This document shows, piece by piece, positions 34,738 to 43,097 of a DNA stretch of 64,000 nucleotides. Each line of letters starts with the position of its first letter. The stretch's first letter is position 1. This stretch comes from JAGSPQ01 sp038206395 (lineage in GTDB: Bacteria; Myxococcota; Myxococcia; Myxococcales; Myxococcaceae): positions 1-64,000 of the forward strand of contig JBBRAX010000011.1 in NCBI GenBank assembly GCA_038206395.1, in the 5' to 3' direction. A program made the position numbers and the translations under genes. The notes beneath the pieces are model-generated. The model worked only from the letters and a program-made list of their open reading frames with translations. It was not told the origin of the DNA and did no database searches.

Positions 34738-35769
34738 TCAGTCGAGCCCGCGTTCGTACAGCTCTTCCTCGTCGAGCCCGAGCAGGTGCCCGACCTCGTG
34801 CAGCACAGTGACGCCGATCTGTTCGATCAGCTCGTCGTGGCTTCGCGCGAACCGTTCGAGGTTGCGCTGGTAGAGGATGATCTGCGCGGTGACGTGGTGC
34901 TCGGCGACGGTCGGGTTGCGCTCGTCCAGCGGCGTGCCGTGGAACACTCCCAGGATCGTCGGCGTCACCTCGCCCGACCCCAGCGACGCGTCATCGGGGA
35001 AAGGCTCGACCGAGATGGTGACGTTGCCGAGCTCGGCCTTCGCGTGCTCGGGCAGCTTCGCGATCGCCTCTTTCACCGCTGCGTCGAACTGCTGTTCCGA
35101 CAAGACGGTGGGCGGAGGAAAAGCCCCGGGGTCGAGCTCCGTCGCCTGGGCAAACAGCTTCGCGGCCGCCGCTGCGTCGCCAGCGCGTTCGGCCAGCAGG
35201 CCGAGGTAGTGGGGCGGCCACGGATCTTCAGGAAGCGCCTTCGCGAGCGCGGCGAGCTCTTTCTTCGCGTCGGGAAACCGGCCCAGCTCGAAGAGCGTCA
35301 CTGCGTGCTCGAGACGCGCTTCAGGATCTTCGTCGTCGAGCTTCAGCGCCTGGTCCAGCGCCTTCAGCGACGCCTTCAGCTCGCCCAGCTGGTTCAGCGA
35401 AATCGCCTGCAGCATCAGCCACTCGAAGTGCAGCCTTTCGTCGGCGGTGACCTGTCTTTCGATCTTCTGGAGCAGCCCGACGCCGGCCTCGAGCCGTTCG
35501 GCGTCGTCGCCCGGCTGGCGAATCATCACGTCGGCCGCTGCCAGCGTCCAAGACGCCTCGTTCGGCTCTCGCTTCATCAGCTGCGCGTAGGCGAGGTCTG
35601 CTTCTTCCCACTCTCCCAGCTCGGTGAGCGCTGCTGCGCGAAGGCCCAGCGCTTCCAGCTCGCCCGGACTCTTCTTCAGTGCAGCTTCACTCTTCTCGAG
35701 CGCGTCCTCGAAGCGGCCTTCGTCCAGCGCGTTGTTCGCCTCATCGAGAAGGTCATCGAGGTCGGGCAC
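34738..35769 (-). CDS. TPR protein with C-terminal zincin (metallopeptidase family)
   Basis: This protein has 343 residues from a GTG at 35769. Five to six TPR-like helix pairs occupy residues about 1-200. The C-terminal domain (about 225-343) has VLHEVGHLLGLDEEELYERGLD, an HExxH site with the short Asp/Glu-rich end typical of the PF06262-type metallopeptidase family. A cytoplasmic location is likely, as there is no signal peptide. The longer TTG start at 35787 is rejected because the -10-like TTTACA lies just there. It converges with the PDZ gene without any gap. Confidence 0.8.
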   Translation of the reverse strand: MPDLDDLLDEANNALDEGRFEDALEKSEAALKKSPGELEALGLRAAALTELGEWEEADLAYAQLMKREPNEASWTLAAADVMIRQPGDDAERLEAGVGLLQKIERQVTADERLHFEWLMLQAISLNQLGELKASLKALDQALKLDDEDPEARLEHAVTLFELGRFPDAKKELAALAKALPEDPWPPHYLGLLAERAGDAAAAAKLFAQATELDPGAFPPPTVLSEQQFDAAVKEAIAKLPEHAKAELGNVTISVEPFPDDASLGSGEVTPTILGVFHGTPLDERNPTVAEHHVTAQIILYQRNLERFARSHDELIEQIGVTVLHEVGHLLGLDEEELYERGLD

Positions 35770-35777
35770 GCTTGCTT

Positions 35778-35783
35778 TGTAAA
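35778..35783 (-). promoter_or_regulatory. Putative -10 box (TTTACA), minus strand
   Basis: On the minus strand TTTACA ends 8 nt before the GTG at 35769, so the transcript would be leaderless. It lies 37 bp from the opposing box of the receiver gene. Confidence 0.4.
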
Positions 35784-35820
35784 CCAAAGCCAGGAAGCAG
35801 CGCAGCCCATGATTGCTGTG

Positions 35821-35826
35821 TTAAAC
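35821..35826 (+). promoter_or_regulatory. Putative -10 box (TTAAAC), plus strand
   Basis: TTAAAC ends 8 nt before the GTG at 35835, with GGGGG between. This is the same spacing as other leaderless candidates. Confidence 0.4.
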
Positions 35827-35834
35827 CTTCGGGG

Positions 35835-36215
35835 GTGCCGCAACCGGGACCTCCAATCAAGATCCTGGTGGTGGACGACGACACCGCCCAGTCCGCGTTG
35901 ATCGCGAAGTTCCTCACCAGGCACCACTACCAGGTGCTCACGGCTCCTTCTCCGATCGAGGCGATGCAGATGCTTCACACGGACGACGTGAAGCTCGTCA
36001 TCACCGACTTGATGATGCCGCACGTCGACGGCATCTCATTCGCGCAGCAGATTCACGCGGTGCCGCGGCTCAAGGACATGCCGGTGATCCTGATCACGGC
36101 CTGGCATTCGGAAGAGATCAGCGAGAAGGGGATGCGGAAGGGAATCGCGCTGACGATGAGCAAGCCCCTCGACTTCAACAAGCTGCTCGATCTCGTCGGC
36201 TTCGCGACCCACTAG
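35835..36215 (+). CDS. Single-domain response regulator (receiver)
   Basis: This protein has 126 residues from a GTG at 35835. ILVVDDDTAQ carries the acidic pair, VITDLMMPHVDG the phospho-acceptor Asp, VILITAWHS the Thr switch region, and MSKPLDF the invariant Lys. No output domain is present, so it would act by protein contact or as a phosphate sink (CheY-like). The soluble histidine kinase at 21410 is one candidate partner, but there is no direct link. Confidence 0.9.
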   Translation: MPQPGPPIKILVVDDDTAQSALIAKFLTRHHYQVLTAPSPIEAMQMLHTDDVKLVITDLMMPHVDGISFAQQIHAVPRLKDMPVILITAWHSEEISEKGMRKGIALTMSKPLDFNKLLDLVGFATH

Positions 36216-36438
36216 CCAGTACGGACGCCGCCCCATCCCCATTGGCTGTGTTGAACTGCCTGCGGCGCACGCAAAGTGCGCCTCGTCGTTCGCCTTGCCA
36301 CTGAGGCGGCTCGACGTCCGTTCGGGGCACGGACTTCTGAACTGTCTTACCAGTTCCCTGGAACCGCAGTCGTTGAGCAACCCACGATCTTCGTTCGAGC
36401 CTTTCAGGATGACGGGACGATCGTGGGCACTTTTCCGA
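36216..36438. other. Intergenic region with several hairpins, no gene seen
   Basis: This is the longest clear non-coding stretch, lying between convergent genes. It contains GGCGCAC-GCAAA-GTGCGCC (36264-36282), a perfect 7-bp stem. It also has CCCACGATC (36381-36389) paired with GATCGTGGG (36419-36427), followed by CACTTTT. The latter could end the trigger-factor or receiver transcript, but the T-run is short. A small RNA is possible but not shown. Confidence 0.5.
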
Positions 36439-37506
36439 TCAAGCGCCCTCGTACTTGATCGACGCCAACGACAGCACATGCTCGACGGCGAGCATGTGCC
36501 ACGCGGTCTGCGCCATCTGCGCCGTGAGCTCTTTGGATTCCCTCAAGCCCTTCTTCACGTCGGCGGCGGTCAGCCCAAAGGGCTCGGCCGAGATCGTCGC
36601 GAGCTCTTCGAGCTTGTCCGGCGCCAGCTGCAGCTTGTCTCGCTCGGTGATCGCCTTGAGCACCAGCGCGATCTTCAGCCGCCGTTCACAGTCGGTGCGA
36701 GTCAACGGATCCGTAAGCCAAGCGGTCAACGCTTCCTGCTGCTCGGTCGCATCGAAGCCGCGCTCGACCAGCGCCTTGCCTTCGAGCTGGCCCCAGCGCC
36801 GGCGCACCTCTTCGTCGATCAGCGCCCGTGACACCTGCACGTCGGCTCGTTCAATCAGCGCATCGAGCACCAGGTCTTGACCCTCGAGCGTCAGCTGATC
36901 TGCCAGCTCGTCTTCGAGCTCGTCGCGAATCGCGTCCATCACGTCTTCCAGAGTCTTGCCCTTGTTGATCGCCTCGAGGAAAGCAGGCGCCTCGTCGTCC
37001 GGCTCGATGACTTCCTTCGCCGCGCGCACGTCAACGATGAACCGCGCCGGCTTGTTGCGCAGCGCTTCGACCGGGTAGTCGGCGGGAATCGTCAGCTCGA
37101 TTTCCAGGCTGTCGCCCAGCTTCTCTCCGGCGATCGCCTCGGCAAAGCCCGGCAGCGTCAGCTGAGGAGCAAGCTCCAGCCAGAGCCCGAACCGCGCCGA
37201 AAACGCAATCAGCTTTCCGCCGCAGTAGCCCAGCGTGTCGAGCTGTACGTCGTCGCCCATCGCGATCGCTTCGCCCTTCGCCCGTTCGCGTGTTTTCGCG
37301 TGGGCGCGCTTGAGCTCGTGAAAGCGGCGCAGCAGATCATCCTGGGTGAGATCCGCCGGCAGGGGCACCGTCACTTCCAGATCCTCAGTCGATGGCGCGC
37401 GGACGTTCGGCAGATCCACCGGCGTCACCGCCAGAGCCTCGCCCATCGGCCCCATCTTCAGCAGGTAGGACACGCCTTTGCTCGACGGCTTCTTGCTCTT
37501 GGTCAC
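36439..37506 (-). CDS. tig: Trigger-factor-like chaperone with shortened N-terminus
   Basis: This protein has 355 residues from a GTG at 37506, with GGAG 5 nt upstream. The FKBP-type segment runs GDDVQLDTLGYCGGK to RFIVDVRAAKEV. The C-terminal helical arms (LEDVMDAIRDELEDELADQL, ALIDEEVRRRW, RRLKIALVLKAI) follow the trigger-factor order. Family members usually have about 430 residues and an N-terminal ribosome-binding domain with a GFRxGK loop. That signature is not visible here, so ribosome docking may be absent. Another full-length tig may exist elsewhere in the genome. Confidence 0.75.
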   Translation of the reverse strand: MTKSKKPSSKGVSYLLKMGPMGEALAVTPVDLPNVRAPSTEDLEVTVPLPADLTQDDLLRRFHELKRAHAKTRERAKGEAIAMGDDVQLDTLGYCGGKLIAFSARFGLWLELAPQLTLPGFAEAIAGEKLGDSLEIELTIPADYPVEALRNKPARFIVDVRAAKEVIEPDDEAPAFLEAINKGKTLEDVMDAIRDELEDELADQLTLEGQDLVLDALIERADVQVSRALIDEEVRRRWGQLEGKALVERGFDATEQQEALTAWLTDPLTRTDCERRLKIALVLKAITERDKLQLAPDKLEELATISAEPFGLTAADVKKGLRESKELTAQMAQTAWHMLAVEHVLSLASIKYEGA

Positions 37507-37593
37507 GGTGTCTCCGGGGACAAAGCCCGCCGTGCCAAAGTCCCAGACTGGGTTGTACCGGCGGGTGCTCACCGGCAAATTCCTAGCAGAGGT

Positions 37594-38583
37594 TCAGAAG
37601 AACGACCCAATGAAACCCGAGACGGCCGAGACTGCCGCCCCGACCTGGCTGACGATCGGAATGTTGGTGGCCGCGGCAATCGACCCGACTGCGGTGATTA
37701 CGCTGGACACCTTCTTGCCGGTCGAAGCCTTTGGATCCATCACGGTCGCGACCGCATTGGCGGTGTCAAACGCCGCGATCGCGATGTTGAGGCCCGGAGC
37801 GAACCGCGCCGCCGCCTTGCCCAGGCCACCCGCCGCCGCCTTCGCGCCTGCCTTCAGCGCTGCCTCGCCTGCCGCCTTGCCACCTTCGCGCAGCGCCGCC
37901 TTCGCCGCCGCCCGACCTGCTGAGCCGACGACCGCCTTTGCGATCGTGCCGCCTTCCTTCGCCGCCAGCAGCGCCGCTTCGGTGGCAGCGCCCTTCACGG
38001 CACCCTTCGTCAGACCTTCGAAGGTGCTCTTCATCGCCGCCTTCGCCGCCGCCGCCGTCACGGCCTTGCTCGCGCCAGGCACTGCGGTTTCGAATGCGAG
38101 CTTCGCAGCCTTGTAGGTGCTCGACAGCTTGTTGACCGTGACCGCCGTGGTCAGCGCGGACTTCACCGTCGTTACCGCGCCCTTGGCCGCGGCGATGCCC
38201 GACTGGGCCGCAGTGGCGATGTCGCCCAGTGAGCCAGTGCGGACGGCTTCCCGAATGTCTTTGACCGCCGTGCCGACCTTACCCGGCAGCGTCGCCAGGC
38301 CGGTGACGGTGCCAAGCACGCCGCCTGCGACCTTCAGCTTGCCCAGCAGGTTGAGCTTGCCGGTCGGGTTCGACGCCAACTCGGCCGCCGTCTTGTTAGC
38401 CGCCGTCCACGCGCCCTTGAGGCCCTTTTCTCCAATCGCCTTCGCCCCTTCGAAGCCGTCGGTGACCGCCTTCTTCACCGCTGCCCCCGCAAGGCCGCCG
38501 ACGACCGCCTTCTTCCCGATGTCCACGATGCTCTTGAACGAGAACGGGTTGGAAACGGGCTTCTTGGCGATGGGGCTTGTCAT
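37594..38583 (-). CDS. Ala/Gly/Lys-rich protein with amphipathic and hydrophobic helices, unknown
   Basis: This protein has 329 residues from the ATG at 38583, with AAAAAGG upstream; a TTG at 38613 is an alternative. It is very rich in Ala, Gly, Lys and Val, with few aromatic residues and no Cys in the parts checked. Long stretches read as Ala/Lys helices with small-xxx-small spacing (GLAGAAVKKAV, AAAGGLGKAAARF). The C-terminus has hydrophobic glycine-zipper-like helices (AVGSIAAATNIPIV, QVGAAVSAVSGFIGSFF). There is no signal peptide. The look is that of a membrane-inserting effector, toxin-like or structural protein. I recognise no family. Confidence 0.6.
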   Translation of the reverse strand: MTSPIAKKPVSNPFSFKSIVDIGKKAVVGGLAGAAVKKAVTDGFEGAKAIGEKGLKGAWTAANKTAAELASNPTGKLNLLGKLKVAGGVLGTVTGLATLPGKVGTAVKDIREAVRTGSLGDIATAAQSGIAAAKGAVTTVKSALTTAVTVNKLSSTYKAAKLAFETAVPGASKAVTAAAAKAAMKSTFEGLTKGAVKGAATEAALLAAKEGGTIAKAVVGSAGRAAAKAALREGGKAAGEAALKAGAKAAAGGLGKAAARFAPGLNIAIAAFDTANAVATVMDPKASTGKKVSSVITAVGSIAAATNIPIVSQVGAAVSAVSGFIGSFF

Positions 38584-38648
38584 GGGTTTGAGCCTTTTTG
38601 GGGTCTTCTTCAAAGTGGGACTGCCAAGGTTATCGGAAAGTCTGCGGT

Positions 38649-38667
38649 TTGGGTTCTTTCAACCCAA
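38649..38667. promoter_or_regulatory. Perfect hairpin TTGGGTT-CTTTC-AACCCAA
   Basis: A 7-bp stem with a 5-nt loop lies between the GGDEF gene stop (38690) and the start of the Ala-rich gene (38583), both on the minus strand. There is no T-run on either strand. It may be a regulatory hairpin or operator in the leader or promoter of the Ala-rich gene. Confidence 0.35.
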
Positions 38668-38689
38668 TGGGTCCGTTCGAAGCCACCCA

Positions 38690-40276
38690 CTAACCCTTCA
38701 GCGCCACCACCGGAATTTCCCCCGTGATGCGCTTCTTCTGCGCGTGCGGCCCACGCTCGCGGCCCGGGTGCACTTCCATGCCCTGCGCGTAGGTCGTCAC
38801 CTTGTTTCGCCCGCTGCGCTTGCTCGCGTAGAGCGCCGAGTCTGCACAGTCGACCAGCTGGCCCTGTTCGACCGCGTCGATGGGCAGGTTGGCGACGCCG
38901 ACCGAGATGGTGATCTTCCCATCTGGCTGGGCCTCGCGGTGCTCCAGGGGGGCCTCTTCGACCAGGCGGCGCAGCTTCTCAGCCACTTCCAGCGCCTCGG
39001 CGCGTGTCACCTGTGGCAGCAGCACCACGAACTCTTCGCCGCCGTAGCGGGCGAGGGTGTCGACGCGCCGCACGCTGCTCTGCATCAGGTCGCACACCTG
39101 CCGAAGCACCGTGTCGCCGGCGGTGTGGCCGGCGGCGTCGTTGAGCTTCTTGAAGTAGTCGATGTCGATCATCAAAAACGACAGCTGGGTGCCGAAGCGG
39201 TTCGCGCGCGCGATCTCGAGCTCGAGCTGGGCGAAGAGGTGTCGCCGGTTCGACACCCCCGTCAGCGGGTCGGTGATCGACAGCTCGACCGTCTGCTCGT
39301 GCAGCCGGGCGTTCTTCACGGCCATCGCGGCCTGGTCGGCCACTGCGGTGAAGAACTCGATCTCTGCGGCCGAGAAGCCGGCCTTCTCGGGCCGCTCGAA
39401 GTTGAGGACGCCCAGCACTTCTTCTCCGTGCAGCATCGGCAGTGACAAGAGGCTTCCGCGGCCCCGGGCGCCGAAGCCCCCCCGCACGCGAAAGAACTGC
39501 TGATCGCTTTCGAGATCCGCCACGTACACCGACTTGCGAGTCGCCGCGGCGTGCCCGCAGACGCCTTCGCCGATCGCGAACGTCATCCCCTCGCCGCCCC
39601 CGGGGTGGGCCATGCGGATCTCAAGCGCCCCGTCGGTGATGAGCATGATCGAAAACTTCGGCACTCCCAGCCGCGCCGGCACCGTGTCGGTGATCTTCTG
39701 CAGCACCTCGTTCAGCTCGATCGACGACGTCACCGTGCGCGCGACGTCGTAGAGAATCGACAGCTCTTTCAGGCGGCCTGCCAGCTGGTGCGTGACCTCG
39801 AGCTCTTCGCGCGCCTCGTCGAGGTCGCGGCGGTTGTCGATCTCTTCCACCTTCAGCGAGGTGATGCGGCCCAACATCCGGTTGAAGGCCTGCGACAGGC
39901 GCGCGAGCTCGTCGTTGCCCTTCTCGTCGGCCCGCACCACGAAGTCGCCTTCCTCGGCGCGCTTCATCGCCATCGTCAGCTTCTGCAGCGGGTTCGAGAT
40001 GAAGATGCGCAGGCTGACGGCGGTCGCGCCGACGAGGACCACCGCGAACAGCAGCACGATCACCAGGGCCTGCAGGAAGTTGCCCGCCACCGACTGCTGT
40101 AGCTCGGCGAGGCGCAACGCCTCGTCGTGGGTCGCCTCGGCCATGGCCGCGGCGGTGCGCAGCCACAGGAAGCCCAGGGCCACCAGGGTGAGGGCGAGCG
40201 TCGGCAGGGCGATGCTCAACAGCAGTTTTTTTCCGACCGAGTTCACAGGGGTTTGGCGGCGGAGTGTCGATTTCAT
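38690..40276 (-). CDS. Membrane GAF-GGDEF diguanylate cyclase
   Basis: This protein has 528 residues from the ATG at 40276. Two membrane helices (about 20-42 and 65-90) flank a very short periplasmic segment. HAMP-like and coiled-coil regions follow (NPLQKLTMAMKRAEEGDF). A GAF domain occupies about 190-340, and a GGDEF domain ends the protein. The active motif is GGEEF. An RRVD five residues before it matches the RxxD inhibitory site, so product feedback by c-di-GMP is expected. DPLTGVSNRRHL starts the cyclase. A short basic tail follows. Divergent from pgeF, with 46 bp between starts. Confidence 0.9.
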   Translation of the reverse strand: MKSTLRRQTPVNSVGKKLLLSIALPTLALTLVALGFLWLRTAAAMAEATHDEALRLAELQQSVAGNFLQALVIVLLFAVVLVGATAVSLRIFISNPLQKLTMAMKRAEEGDFVVRADEKGNDELARLSQAFNRMLGRITSLKVEEIDNRRDLDEAREELEVTHQLAGRLKELSILYDVARTVTSSIELNEVLQKITDTVPARLGVPKFSIMLITDGALEIRMAHPGGGEGMTFAIGEGVCGHAAATRKSVYVADLESDQQFFRVRGGFGARGRGSLLSLPMLHGEEVLGVLNFERPEKAGFSAAEIEFFTAVADQAAMAVKNARLHEQTVELSITDPLTGVSNRRHLFAQLELEIARANRFGTQLSFLMIDIDYFKKLNDAAGHTAGDTVLRQVCDLMQSSVRRVDTLARYGGEEFVVLLPQVTRAEALEVAEKLRRLVEEAPLEHREAQPDGKITISVGVANLPIDAVEQGQLVDCADSALYASKRSGRNKVTTYAQGMEVHPGRERGPHAQKKRITGEIPVVALKG

Positions 40277-40322
40277 GACGCACTTTGTCAAACCACGCCT
40301 TGAACTAGAGTCGGCCCTCGTT

Positions 40323-41039
40323 TTGGACCTGTTGACCTCTGCGCTGCTGCTGGTTCCCCACGGGTTTCCCACCCGCGAAGGCGGCGTGTCGACTGGCACT
40401 TTTGCGAGCCTCAACGCGGGCGGCGGGGTGGGCGATGCGCCCGAAGCCGTCGCGCTGAACTACGACCTGCTCGCCGCCGAGGCGAAGGTTCCGCGCGATC
40501 GCCTCTACGGGGTGACCCAGGTCCACGGCGACGGGGTCGTCGAAGCACCCGCCACCCCCGAGACGCCAGCTGATGCGATCTGGTCGGGGCGAAAGGGCGA
40601 CGCAGTGGGGGTCAAGACCGCCGACTGCGTGCCGGTGCTGATCGTCGACCCCGTCGGGCGCCGCGTCGCCGCCGTGCACGCCGGGTGGAAGGGGACCTTC
40701 GCTGAAATCGCCGCCCGCACCGTCGAGGTGCTGGTGCGGGCGGGGTCGAAGCCCGCCGATCTGCGCGCGGCGATTGGCCCCGCGATCGGCCCCTGCTGCT
40801 ACCACGTGGGCGCAGAGCTCTTCAGCCAGTTTGCGACCCGGTTTCCTCAGCAGATCTTCCGCGGCACCACACTCGACCTGCCGCTGGCGGTGCAGCTCAC
40901 GCTTCAGAAGGCTGGGGTGCCCGCGGCACAGATCGACCTGCTTCGCGTCTGCACCTCGTGCGATCGCCGCTTCTTTTCGCACCGCCGCGACCAGGGGAAA
41001 ACCGGCCGACACTTCTCTTTCGTCAGCTGTCTCTTTTGA
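40323..41039 (+). CDS. pgeF: Laccase-domain multicopper-like protein, PgeF/YfiH family
   Basis: This protein has 238 residues from a TTG at 40323; TAGAGT at 40306-40311 is a plausible -10. Family motifs are GVKTADCVPVLIVD, AAVHAGWKGT and IGPAIGPCCYHVG, with the C-terminal RVCTSCDRRFFSHRRD. The His/Cys/His set binds zinc. Characterised members act as purine nucleoside phosphorylases/adenosine deaminases and remove misincorporated L-Ser in peptidoglycan precursors. The start is uncertain within about 3-4 codons. Confidence 0.88.
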   Translation: MDLLTSALLLVPHGFPTREGGVSTGTFASLNAGGGVGDAPEAVALNYDLLAAEAKVPRDRLYGVTQVHGDGVVEAPATPETPADAIWSGRKGDAVGVKTADCVPVLIVDPVGRRVAAVHAGWKGTFAEIAARTVEVLVRAGSKPADLRAAIGPAIGPCCYHVGAELFSQFATRFPQQIFRGTTLDLPLAVQLTLQKAGVPAAQIDLLRVCTSCDRRFFSHRRDQGKTGRHFSFVSCLF

Positions 41040-41101
41040 CGCACATGTCTGCCTGACCGCAGTGGGACAGGGCTGTAGCGCTCGGCACCCAGCCCGAATT
41101 C

Positions 41102-41131
41102 TTGACGGTCTTGAAAGTCGGTTCGTACACT
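41102..41131 (+). promoter_or_regulatory. Strong sigma-70-like promoter (TTGACG-18-TACACT)
   Basis: TTGACG (41102-41107) and TACACT (41126-41131) have an 18-bp spacer. Transcription would begin near 41138-41141. The -10 ends 9 nt before an ATT codon at 41141 that begins a good lipoprotein signal peptide. Confidence 0.7.
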
Positions 41132-41140
41132 TCGGGCGTC

Positions 41141-41911
41141 ATTCGCCTTTTCCCTCTCATGGCTTCGTTCGCGCTGGCGGCTTGCGCGACGACGGCGTCG
41201 AACTCTGAGCTCGATGAGCTGAAGGCCGAGCTGCGCGCGATGCGAAAGGAAAATGCCCGGCTCGAGCAGCGCCTCGATCGCGTCGAGCTCCATGCCTCGG
41301 TGGCTCCGCTTCGGGCGCCGTCTGCTTCCTCTGCCGTGTCAGCGCCCGCACCCGCGCCCGACAACAACGCGCTGCCGTCGCTGACGGTGGTGAAGTTGAA
41401 GCCGAAGCAGCAGGCCGCGCCGAAGCTCGCCACGCAGACGCCCATCGTCGAGCCAGGCCCGGAGGCCATCGAGGCGCTGAAGGGCTCGGTCGAAGCAGAC
41501 CCGCCTTCTGACACCGAGCTCGACGCCGACGTCGGCGATGCCTTCTTCGAGCAGGGCGTCAGCGCGCTGAAGACGGGCAATGTCGCGGGCGGCATTCTCG
41601 AGCTGCAGAAGTTCGCCGCCGAATCGCCGCGCCACCCGCGCGCCGACAACGCCATCTACTTCATCGGCCTCGGGCTGATGGGGCTGAAGGACTTCGAAGG
41701 CGCGGCGAAGTCTTTCGAAGACGTGATTGCGCGCTACCCCGCGGGCGACGCGGTGCTCGAGTCGATGCTCAAGCTCGGCGAGTGCCGGGTGCGGCTCAAC
41801 AAGCCCGCCGACGCACGCGTCGTCTACCAGAAGATCGTTTCGTCCTACCCGGGCACCACGGCTGCCACCGCGGCCCGGGCCCGTCTGTCGTCGCTCACCG
41901 GTTCTCCATGA
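41141..41911 (+). CDS. CpoB/YbgF-like TPR lipoprotein, probable AUU start
   Basis: The mature protein has a lipobox Cys in ASFALAACATT, an N-terminal coiled coil (ELDELKAELRAMRKENARLEQRLDRVE), a Pro/Ala linker, and three C-terminal TPRs (FFEQGVSALKTGNVAGGILELQ, FIGLGLMGLKDFEGAAKSF). This is the layout of CpoB/YbgF, the periplasmic coordinator of the Tol-Pal system. The first ATG (41159) would leave a signal peptide with no basic residue. Reading from ATT at 41141 gives IRLFPLMASFALAAC, a proper signal, placed 9 nt after the -10 box. ExbB/ExbD-type genes follow 3 kb downstream. Confidence 0.75.
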   Translation: MRLFPLMASFALAACATTASNSELDELKAELRAMRKENARLEQRLDRVELHASVAPLRAPSASSAVSAPAPAPDNNALPSLTVVKLKPKQQAAPKLATQTPIVEPGPEAIEALKGSVEADPPSDTELDADVGDAFFEQGVSALKTGNVAGGILELQKFAAESPRHPRADNAIYFIGLGLMGLKDFEGAAKSFEDVIARYPAGDAVLESMLKLGECRVRLNKPADARVVYQKIVSSYPGTTAATAARARLSSLTGSP

Positions 41912-43062
41912 GACTCATGCCCATGCGCCATCCCCTGATCGCTTCCGTTGCTTTTCTCGCGCTGTCGGGCTTTCCGGCGTTCGCCCAGAACGAGACCGAG
42001 ATGAAGGCGGAAGAGTCGGAGGTCGCACCGTCGACTCCGAGCAAGGGCGCCGCGGGCTCGCCGTCGACGCACACCGTCGACAAGGGCGACACGCTTTGGG
42101 ACCTCTCGCAGAAGTATCTCGGCAGCCCGTGGTACTGGCCGAAGGTCTGGTCTTACAACCCCGAGATCGCCAACCCCCACTGGATCTACCCGGGCAACCA
42201 GGTGCGCTTCCTGCCGACGGGTGAAGAGGTGCCCACGCAGGTCGAAGTCGGCACGGGGCCGGAAGAAGTCGAGCCCGGCGAGATGGTCGAGGAAGACCGC
42301 GTTCTGGTGTCTGGCAAGATTGGCTACCAGGGCAAGGGCGTGATCACCACCCGCGTCGAGGGCTTCGTCACCGACAAGGAAATCGAAGAGTCGGGAGTCA
42401 TCGCTGGTTCGTACGGCGAAACCGAGATGCTGTCGTTTCCGCAGCAGCTCTACGTGCGCTTCAAGAAGTCGGGCTCGGTGAAGATGGGCGAGCCGTACAT
42501 CATCTACCGCACCACCACGAAGCTCGGGCACCCGTACGGCGGCAGCTTCGGCTACCTCACCAACGTCGTCGGCACTGCGAAGGTCGTGCGCTGGTCGGAC
42601 AAAGAGAAGCTGGCCACGCTCGAGATCGTCGGCGACTGGGAAGAGATCGTGCGCGGCGACCTGGTCGGGCCGGCGGGCGAGAACATGATCCGGGCGGTCG
42701 CTCCGAAGCCGAACGGGAAGAAGATCGAAGGCGGGGTGGTGGTCTCGGCCGGCCGGTATTCCTTCTCGAACTACGGCGAGCACGAGCAGATGGTGATCGA
42801 CAAGGGCAGCGGCGACGGCGTCGAGGTCGGCAATGTCTTCACGGTGTTCAGGCAGATGGACGGGATCAGCGGTGAAGCGATCAACGAGCCGTACCTGCTC
42901 GACGACAAGTGGCCGAAGGAAGACGTCGGCCAGTGCATGGCGGTCGAGGTGAAGACGAAGGCGACCACCTGCATCATGGTTCGCTCGATTCGCGAGATCA
43001 TGCCCGGAGATCACGTCGAGATGCGCCAGGCCTCGGGCAACAACGCCAGCGCCTCGCGCTGA
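41908..43062 (+). CDS. Exported LysM-domain protein
   Basis: This protein has 384 residues from the ATG at 41908, which overlaps the preceding stop (ATGA). A signal peptide (PLIASVAFLALSGFPAFAQ) precedes an acidic Ser/Pro linker. The LysM domain is HTVDKGDTLWDLSQKYLGSPWYWPKVWSYNPEI...YPGNQV, which binds glycan in peptidoglycan. The remaining ~270 residues are a beta-rich region with repeated GE/GD turns (VKMGEPYIIY, GDGVEVGNVFTVF) resembling flagellar-FlgA/SAF-like strands. It probably acts in the periplasm with the CpoB-like protein. Confidence 0.85.
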   Translation: MRLMPMRHPLIASVAFLALSGFPAFAQNETEMKAEESEVAPSTPSKGAAGSPSTHTVDKGDTLWDLSQKYLGSPWYWPKVWSYNPEIANPHWIYPGNQVRFLPTGEEVPTQVEVGTGPEEVEPGEMVEEDRVLVSGKIGYQGKGVITTRVEGFVTDKEIEESGVIAGSYGETEMLSFPQQLYVRFKKSGSVKMGEPYIIYRTTTKLGHPYGGSFGYLTNVVGTAKVVRWSDKEKLATLEIVGDWEEIVRGDLVGPAGENMIRAVAPKPNGKKIEGGVVVSAGRYSFSNYGEHEQMVIDKGSGDGVEVGNVFTVFRQMDGISGEAINEPYLLDDKWPKEDVGQCMAVEVKTKATTCIMVRSIREIMPGDHVEMRQASGNNASASR

Positions 43063-43083
43063 ACTCACATGTCAGCCCCGCGC

Positions 43084-43089
43084 TTTAGA
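43084..43089 (+). promoter_or_regulatory. Putative -10 box (TTTAGA) of dprA
   Basis: TTTAGA ends 8 nt before the ATG at 43098; no Shine-Dalgarno lies in the interval except a G-run. Confidence 0.35.
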
Positions 43090-43097
43090 GTGGGGGC

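Noticed and set aside
36276..36458. Possible 60-codon plus-strand gene before the trigger factor end
   Set aside because: No start signal, mixed codon bias and it spans two hairpins; more likely non-coding.
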